This document shows positions 57,100 through 64,000 of a DNA stretch of 64,000 nucleotides, piece after piece; position 1 is the first letter of the stretch; each line of letters opens with the position of its first letter. The stretch lies in the NCBI GenBank assembly GCA_011317545.1, contig WUJK01000002.1, forward strand, positions 1,798,001-1,862,000, in the 5' to 3' direction. Below the pieces are notes generated by a model. That model made no database searches. It was given only the letters and a program-made list of their open reading frames with translations, and was not told the DNA's origin. Made by a program: the position numbers and the translations under genes. The DNA is from Coniella vitis (Eukaryota > Ascomycota > Sordariomycetes > Diaporthales > Schizoparmaceae).

Positions 57100-57944
57100 T
57101 CACGAGGATGGGCCGGTGGGTTCTACTGGTTTCGTATACGTAACCTTTTCAACCGCCACCGTGTCCGCGCCGTTGGCATCTTTTCTGAGCTGGTAGACGT
57201 AAAGAGTAAGTGATATCCCTTGCACCTAGATTCAAAAAATGTCAGCGCTACGATCAATGGAAGACCAAGCAAGTGGCCTGATTTTCCTGGCCCTGAGAAG
57301 GGAAGGGAAAGAGAGATCAGAGCCTACATCCATCAAGCAAAAGCTCGGCACCACCTCGCCGTCCTCGCCCTCCGCTGTGCCCCAACCTGTCGAGAACGCG
57401 CCCGTCGCGCTACCAGGGTTGACAAAGAATTTGTCCATGTACTCGAAGCACTCAAAGCGGTGGGTGCCGCCCCAGCACAGCACGTCGACGTCGAGCTTGT
57501 TGGCCTCGGCGAGCAGCAGGTCGGGCTCGTTGGAGACGAGCGTGAAGCCCTCGAGGAAGCCAATGCGCAGGGATCCGTGCGCAACCACCTGGGTCAGCGG
57601 GAGCGAGGTCGCTTCCACGTCGAAGCGGCCCTTGACGATCTTGAGGTCGGGTGAGACGGAGCGCAGGTACTCGTAGGTCGTTTTGTCGGTCAGGTTTCCG
57701 AGGCAGAGCGTTTGCGAGATTTTGCCGGGGGCGAGCAGTTTCTTGAACTATATGAGATGGATAGAAGTTAGCCAGAGAGCCGTTCTCGAGGATTCTCGGC
57801 ATAATCTTGTTGGTGCAGTTCGAAGTAGCAATGGGTGGGCGGTGTTGATGGGAATCGGTATGGCTCGAACGGTACCTTTTGAGGAATGTCGAGAGCTCTG
57901 TCGGGGATGTGGAGGTCCCCTATGACGAGGATGAGGAAAGCCAT
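57100..57944 (-). CDS. VPS29: Retromer subunit Vps29
   Basis: Exons are 57944..57876, 57747..57328 and 57225..57100 on the minus strand, all in phase 0, with introns of 128 and 102 nt, giving 204 residues. The protein begins MAFLILVIGDLHIPDRALDI, then FKKLLAPGKISQTLCLGNLT. It continues with SPDLKIVKGRFD, VVAHGSLRIGFLEGF, WGGTHRFECFEYMDKFFVNPG and SATGAF. This is the calcineurin-like phosphoesterase fold of Vps29 with substitutions at metal-site positions (the usual GHTH is here GGTH). Vps29 scaffolds Vps35 in retromer for endosome-to-Golgi recycling. An insert near EGEDGEVVPSF precedes the last strand. The gene is convergent with SGO1 and divergent from AGX1. Confidence 0.94.
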
Positions 57945-58970
57945 GTTGAAGGGCTAGGATAAGGACGTATCTTCTGGCGGAGAAGCGTTCAATGACTGGA
58001 TTTATGAGCTTCGAGTGTTGCGAGCGGTGGTCGAGCTAGGGGAGCAGACGGTCTTGGTGATGCGCCGGGCCGCGCGACGGTATCTCGATTTCGTATCACT
58101 TGCGGAGCTTGCTCGTGGGTGTACTATGTACCAGCACTCATGGGTCTTTTCGACTCGCCTTCTCAGCCTCAAATTGACCGCTGTCGTTTGTATGGGTGGT
58201 CGGCCAGTCAGCCAAGGCAGCGTGGTTCGGAGAAGACGAGGCTCGTCCAGTTCGGGCGCGGCAGTGACAGCACCCACCCAGCCCTGACCCCTACCGCTGC
58301 GCCGCTATTCTGGGCCGCTACTATGTATATGGCAGCTCCCGCCCACTGTAGCGGCGCCTGCCGGGCACATTTCGTCATCAGCGTACCCTGTACTCTACTT
58401 TGTAGGGCAAGTACCGTACGTACATAGGAGTAGCAACCAGGAGCACCTTGGCAGGCAGCAGGGAGTCGCTTACATAGTATTGCAAGTACCTGTTCATGCA
58501 GCTTTATGTTTCTGGCAGCTCCTATCGTGCATTTGGCAAGATTGGAAATGCGTCAAGTGCAGTGTACTATGTAGTACGTAGATCGACAAGATTGACAAGA
58601 TTAGGAGTCTGGGAGTCTACCAACACACAAGGCTTTCAAGATTGTATGCCGACCGGGGCGCAGAAGATGTCCGAGCCAACTCCGGGCCTCCGTACTATGG
58701 GCGTAGAGACGTACAGACCCTGGGGATACCACAGCAGTGCTGTCAAGATGCGCCGTTGTTAGTGAGCGCAATTAGTCAAGCGTTCGTTGATTTCCCAAAC
58801 CTGTCCAGCCACGAAGCAGAATTGATTTCCACGATTGGCAGCAGACCGAGGAGAGCAGCCCACGCAGAAAACCTTGTGTTGCTGCCAGAATCGCAAATTT
58901 GGTTATCTTGGCGCGTGTACAAGCCAACTGGTGAAAGTCAACGTGCAGTGCATGGCATAGTAGCGCATCA
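57945..58970. promoter_or_regulatory. Divergent promoter region of VPS29 and AGX1, rich in TACTATGTA
   Basis: This 1.03-kb region has four copies of TACTATGTA or its complement (58122, 58319, 58471 and 58565), the densest cluster in the window. There are also related GTACGTA words. I see no gene. Confidence 0.5.
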
Positions 58971-60547
58971 ATGTCCCGGTGTCGGCCACTACTCCCACAG
59001 TTCAAGCGTCCCGTCATGATACCCCGCGCTCCAGCCCGGCTATCTCTGGTGTCTCGACATCTCGCCGGCGGCAACCCATCCCACAGCTTATATACTGCTG
59101 CAGCTTCACCAGGCCCGCCCGACGCTCTGCTCTCTGGACACCATCGCCGCCTCTCCACCAGCTCACCATCCTCAGCCACCATGTCTTCGCAGCCAGAACA
59201 CCCCACCCTGCTCATCCCAGGACCCATCGAGTTCGACGATGCCGTGCTCCAGTCCATGAGCCACTACAGGTCCGTTTCCTGGCAGCCTTTCGGTCTTGTT
59301 GGGTTGAGACTGGGCCGCGCCAAAGCAGCAGAGTACTGACAGCCTCTTGACACCCTAGTGAGAGCCATGTTGGCCCTGCATTCGTGTCGACCTTTGGAGA
59401 CACCTTGTCCATGCTGCGGAAGCTCTTCCAGACCTCGGACCCGGCATCGCAGCCTTTTGTCATCTCTGGCTCTGGTACTCTGGGCTGGGATCTCGTGGCT
59501 GCCAACCTGATTGAGCCTGGCGAGAACGTTCTGGTGCTCACCACGGGCTACTTTGGCGATTCCTTTGCCGACTGTCTCAAGGTCTACGGCGCAAATGTCA
59601 CACAGCTCAAGGCTCCTGTTGGCTCGAGGCCCCAGCTTCCCGAGATTGAGAAGGCCTTGAAGGAGAACAAGTACAAGGCCATTACCGTGACCCACGTCGA
59701 CACCTCGACCGGTGTGTTGAGCGAAATCGAGCAACTTTCGGCTCTGGTCCAGAAGGTCTCTCCCGAGACGTTGGTCATTGTTGACGGTGTCTGCTCCGTC
59801 GCCGGAGAGAACATTGAGTTTGACAACTGGAAGATTGACGCCGTGGTCTCGGCATCGCAAAAGGCCATTGGAGTTCCCGCGGGTCTCTCCATCTCCATGT
59901 TCAGCGGTCGTGCCATCAAGGTGCTTGAGGAGCGCAAGGCACCCGTTGCTGCCTACTTTGCTTCCATGAACAACTGGAGACCAAGTAAGTCTTGCCGCCA
60001 GCCCCGCAGAGTGGTACCCGGGATGGTCAATACTGACCGCCAATATAGTCATGAAGAACTACGAGGCCAAGAAGCCCTCGTACTTTGCTACGCCTTCGCC
60101 ACAACTGATTCACGCACTGGAGACGTCCTTGAAGCAAATCCTGGCTTCGCCCGTCTCGGAGCGCTTCGCCAAGCATGTTGAGGTTTCGGACAGGATCAAG
60201 AAGGCAGTGGCCGACCTGGGCTTGAAGCAGGTTGCATCCAAGCCCGAGGACCAGGCTCATACGATGACTGCGATCTATCTGCCCGAAAGCGTCAAGGCTA
60301 CGGATATTCTGCCTGCACTTGCAAAGAAGAATGTTGTGTTTGCTGGAGGCATTCACAAGGAGATTGCGCCCAAGTACATTCGGTTTGGACACATGGGTGT
60401 CTCTGTGGTGAGTTTATCCCGCTATGTTGTTTTGGTGGTTGTTGAGGCTGACCCATCATGCAGTTGGACCCCAAGCGAGGCGACGTGGACCGGGCTATCA
60501 AGGCTCTGCAAGACGGTTTGGCTGAATGTGGTTACCAAAAGGCATGA
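58971..60547 (+). CDS. AGX1: Alanine-glyoxylate aminotransferase (class V, PLP-dependent)
   Basis: Exons are 58971..59269, 59359..59984, 60049..60407 and 60464..60547, with introns of 89, 64 and 56 nt, giving 455 residues. Signature segments are LLIPGPIEFDDAVLQSMSHY, HVGPAFVSTFGDTLSML, SGSGTLGWDLVAANLIEPGE, VTHVDTSTGVLSEIE, VIVDGVCSVAGE and ASQKAIGVPAGL, where K268 should be the pyridoxal-phosphate lysine. GVSVLDPKRGDVDRAI closes the fold. The first 70 residues are Arg/Ser/Ala-rich (RLSLVSRHLAGGNPSH) and look like a mitochondrial presequence. A second in-frame ATG at 59181 (MSSQPEHPTLLIPGP) begins right at the conserved enzyme. The enzyme makes glycine from glyoxylate and alanine. The C-terminus (YQKA) is not a peroxisomal SKL-type signal. 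Confidence 0.94.
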
Positions 60548-61566
60548 ATGGCGCGCGGCCTGTTCTAGACGATCTTGAAGAAGCTTCAGTGCTCTCCTTA
60601 TATTGAGGGCAGGACATGATAGAGAAAAAAGACAGCACACTATACAGGTTATACAAAAGAGTGTTAAATATAGGCAAAGCCATTGGGCCAGGCGGTCATG
60701 CACAGAAGTATGTGGTACATTCTGCTTATAAAAAGAAGCGGCAAAGCGAGGCGGGCAGAGTAATTGGGATTATCCGTCAGTCCATACACTGTGTAGACGT
60801 GCTTTTGCCCGAGGTATTCGAGTGCATTTGCAACAATGGTTTTGCGCGTCACACAGTAAGTCTTCATTGGCCACAACTCGTCGAGGTCTGAATGAGAAAT
60901 TTGTAGCTGGGCGTAGGTTGACTGATTTATCATCCGACTCTCTGACCGGGCGACGCGCCCGATAGAGTGCTGACCAAAGAAGCGAGGCGCGAAGCTCTTC
61001 CAGTGAGTGACGTACAGGCTCCCCCATTATTAGTGGCCCAGCCCAGGCGCCCCCGCGGAAGAACTGCTGCAGGCATGTTGCAGGCGTGTGTGCGGACGGG
61101 GTGACGGGCCTGAAGAGTCGTTCGTTCTAGCAGGCATAGCGGCAGACTTGAGGCTGGCGGGTGGGCTGGGCCCCCGGCGGGGTAGGCTACGGGTGGGCCT
61201 GGGAGAAGGAGCCGCGGCGTGAACCTGGCACCGTCCCGCTCGCATCAGAGACAGAGCTTCTCAACCTTCACTTCAACTCGCCTCTTGCTACCCGCTGCTA
61301 AGCTGCTGTCACTGCCACTGCTGCCTTGAGCATCAATCTTTCTTTTCTCTCTCTCTCTGCCTCTCTGTGCCCCCCGCCGCCCCATCTCTCCTTCCACACA
61401 CCAGCACACTCAACAAAGACGCCATTCGCAGCCAGAGGTCCAGGCGCACATCTGCACTGAGATCTCTTTTCTGTGAATTTTCTCCATTGCAAACCCCACC
61501 GCACCCCAAGGATCCCAACCCAGCATCCAGCCCAGATCCCTCACGCCGCTACACCCGTTTGTCGCG
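60548..61566. other. Intergenic region between AGX1 and CRM1
   Basis: This is the AGX1 3' UTR, then the CRM1 promoter. From about 61250 to 61566 it is strongly C/T-rich, as expected for a leader of a highly expressed gene. I see no gene. Confidence 0.6.
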
Positions 61567-64000
61567 ATGGCGATAACCATAGAGGAGTTGGACGTCACTG
61601 TCCGGGCCTTCTATGAGGGTCGCGGTGACCAGGTACGACATCCCTTGGCTCTGCCCTCTGTCTTGCTGCATAATATGTGCTGACGATATCGTCTTGTATC
61701 CTGTAGCAAAAAGCTGCCCAGGCCGCTTTGAACCAGGTAAACATGCGCCCCTCTCCCCGCGTTCCGCGCGTCGCCGCCCAGCGCATCCGGCTCCTTCAGC
61801 TAACGCGTGGTGACTGCAGTTCAAGGAAGACCCTGACGCATGGCTCATGGTCGACGACATTCTGCAAAAGGCGACTTACCCTCAAACCAAGTGTGCGTGC
61901 CCCCCGCCTCGTTGTGCGCAGAGCCGCAATGTTCACGCGAGCGGGGCAAATGGCTAACCGGTCGCATAGACCTTGCACTGCAGGTGCTGGATCATGTCAT
62001 CATGACAAGATGGAAAGTACTTCCACGGGATCAATGCCAAGGTAGGTGGTGTCGTGCCCATGTGTGATGGCCGCTTTGATTGTGGAATGCTGATCATGGA
62101 CGATAACCAGGCATCCGGAACTTCATTGTCGGCTTCATCCTGCAATGCTCCAGCACCGAGGAGTCGCTACGAAGCCAACGCACGCTACTCAACAAGTTGA
62201 ACCTTGTGCTCATCTCCGTCCTCAAGCAGGAATGGCCACACAACTGGCCAACCTTCATCAACGAAATCGTACAAGCCTGCCACTCGAGCCTGTCCGTCTG
62301 CGAAAACAACATGATCATCCTCCGTCTGCTGTCCGAGGAGGTCTTTGACTACTCCGCCGACCAGATGACCTCGTCCAAGACCCGAAATCTCAAGCAAACC
62401 ATGTGCAGCGAGTTCTCGCAAATCTTCCAACTCTGCCAGGAGATCCTGAACACGGCCACGCAGCCCAGCTTGGTCCAGGCAACGCTCGAGACGTTGCTCA
62501 AGTTCTGCAACTGGATCCCGCTAGGATATATTTTCGAGACGAACCTCATTTCTCTGCTGCGCACGCGCTTTCTCGAAGTACCGGAATTCCGAAATGTCAC
62601 GCTGCAGTGCCTGACGGAGATTGGAGGCTTGCAGACGGGTGGACCGGGCAGCAACAACTACGACGAACAGCTTGTCAAGATGTTTACAGAGGTTCTGACG
62701 ACGATATCGAATATTATTCCTATCCAGATGGACCTCAAATCGACGTATCCTCAGAGCAATTCGCGGGATCAGCAATTTGTGCAGAACTTGGCCCTGTTTC
62801 TCACCAACTTTTTCTCCATGCACCTGAATGTAAGTTGAGACGGACCACTTGTGCACAAATTAGTTGCGCCTGTTTGCTAAGCTCTGTACAGCTCATTGAG
62901 AATCTACCGAACCGAGATTACCTCACGCATGGACACTACTACCTCATCCGCATATCGCAAATCGACGACCGGGAGATTTTTAAGATCTGCCTAGACTACT
63001 GGCTTAAGTTGGTGCAGGAGCTCTACGAGGAAATGCAATCTCTCCCCATTGGCGACAACCCGTTGATGGCCATGGGCACTATGCAAGGCGGCGCACCAAA
63101 CCCTGCGCTTCTGACAAACTACCCGCTCCGCAAGCACAAGTACCAGGAGATTCTGACCAACCTCCGCGTCGTCATGATTGAGAAGATGGTCCGTCCTGAG
63201 GAGGTCTTGATTGTGGAAAACGAGGAAGGCGAAATCGTGCGAGAATTCGTCAAGGAGAGCGACACTGTGCAGCTTTACAAGACTATCCGCGAGTGTCTTG
63301 TCTACCTCACCCACTTGGACGTTGTCGATACGGAGAACATTATGACAGACAAGCTTGCAAAGCAGGTCGACGGGTCAGAGTGGTCCTGGCACAACTGCAA
63401 CGTTCTCTGCTGGGCTATTGGGTCCATTTCCTTGGCCATGAACGAGGAGACTGAGAAGCGATTCTTGGTCACTGTTATCAAGGACTTGCTTGGCCTTACA
63501 GAGATGAAGCGCGGCAAAGATAACAAGGCGGTTGTCGCAAGTAACATCATGTACATTGTCGGACAGTACCCCCGGTTCCTCAAGGCGCACTGGAAGTTCC
63601 TTAAGACGGTCGTGAATAAGCTCTTTGAGTTCATGCATGAGTCACACGAGGGTAAGCTACTTTGGATTTTCCAGCATGTGGGCCTGCTACTAACATTAAT
63701 TTACAGGTGTCCAAGACATGGCGTGCGATACGTTTATCAAGATCGCCAAGTCCTGCAAACGCCATTTTGTTGCTCTTCAGCCCAGTGAGCACGAGCCTTT
63801 CATCGAGGAAATTGTCCGAAACCTGCAAAAGATTACCGGCGATCTCACACCTCAACAAGTTCACACCTTTTACGAAGCTTGTGGTTACATGGTTGCTGCA
63901 CAGGGCAACAAGAGCCAACAAGAACGGCTCCTGGCCGAGTTGATGCAGCACCCCAACCTTGCATGGGATGAAATCATCAAGCAGGCTACATTGAACCCCA
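61567..64000 (+). CDS. CRM1: Exportin-1 / CRM1 nuclear export receptor, 3' partial
   Basis: Exons are 61567..61632, 61707..61736, 61820..61892, 61970..62041, 62111..62829, 62892..63651 and 63707 to past the window edge, giving 671 residues of about 1070. The third exon uses donor GTGCGT, needed to give TKYLALQVL. The importin-beta N-terminal region (FKEDPDAWLMVDDILQKATY) is followed by CRIME-type repeats: RNFIVGFILQCSSTEESLR, LNKLNLVLISVLKQEWPHNW and RKHKYQEILTNLRVVMIEKM, then RPEEVLIVENEEGEIVREF. The NES-binding groove segment reads LLGLTEMKRGKDNKA, with Thr523 (63498-63500) where leptomycin-sensitive CRM1 has Cys. CRM1 carries leucine-rich NES cargo out of the nucleus with Ran-GTP. Confidence 0.96.

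Noticed and set aside
1..64000. tRNA genes, transposons, secondary-metabolite or defence clusters
   Set aside because: I saw no T-loop GGTTCGAAT-type box in a tRNA context, no transposase or reverse-transcriptase motifs, and no polyketide or peptide synthetase domains. All clear genes are housekeeping or signalling.

Overview
The window is nuclear DNA of a filamentous ascomycete (Pezizomycotina). The evidence is short introns (mostly 53-130 nt) with GTRNGY donors, CTNAC branch sites and YAG acceptors, moderately GC-rich exons, and fungal gene families such as NUC-2/PHO81, DAD2 of the DASH complex, RRN6 and COA1. A Sordariomycete is my best guess because PHO81 has the NUC-2 layout and length, and CCTAGG-type palindromes are scattered through the promoters. 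I cannot name the genus. I find 23 protein-coding genes, two of them cut by the window edges, and no tRNA, rRNA, transposon or CRISPR.

Layout, left to right: a Pirh2-type CHY/RING ubiquitin ligase (+, 5' cut), MZT1 (-), SPC25 (-), RRN6 (+), a PITH-domain protein (+), a CCDC25/JLP2 protein (-), mitochondrial uL3m/MRPL9 (+), COA1 (-), a four-helix membrane protein (+), PHO81/NUC-2 (-), a CUE5-like protein (-), VPS20 (+), a DUF2293 protein (-), DHX35-type helicase (+), a Skg6-like single-pass membrane protein (+), a 6.9-kb stretch with no recognisable gene, a Mid2-like Ser/Thr-rich sensor (+), a membrane-anchored type-B carboxylesterase (-), a TPX2-like protein (-), DAD2 (-), shugoshin (+), VPS29 (-), alanine-glyoxylate aminotransferase (+) and CRM1/exportin-1 (+, 3' cut).

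Most genes are housekeeping and lie in divergent or convergent pairs. Several functions recur: mitosis (MZT1, SPC25, DAD2, SGO1 and possibly the TPX2-like protein), mitochondria (MRPL9, COA1, AGX1), endosomal sorting (VPS20, VPS29, CUE5) and surface signalling (Skg6-like, Mid2-like). DAD2 and SGO1 share one 544-bp divergent promoter. This is not a biosynthetic or defence cluster.

The most unusual signals are in gene structure. The CCDC25/JLP2 gene stays in frame only if a one-nucleotide exon (11392) is included between two introns that each carry full splice signals. The PHO81 start codon is split AT|G by an intron. The DUF2293 and shugoshin genes have introns of 42 and 60 nt that keep the frame open if retained. 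A 9-mer, TACTATGTA, occurs at least 13 times in the intergenic DNA.

Exon coordinates were derived by eye from reading frame, splice signals and family similarity recalled from general knowledge. No database search or transcript data was available.
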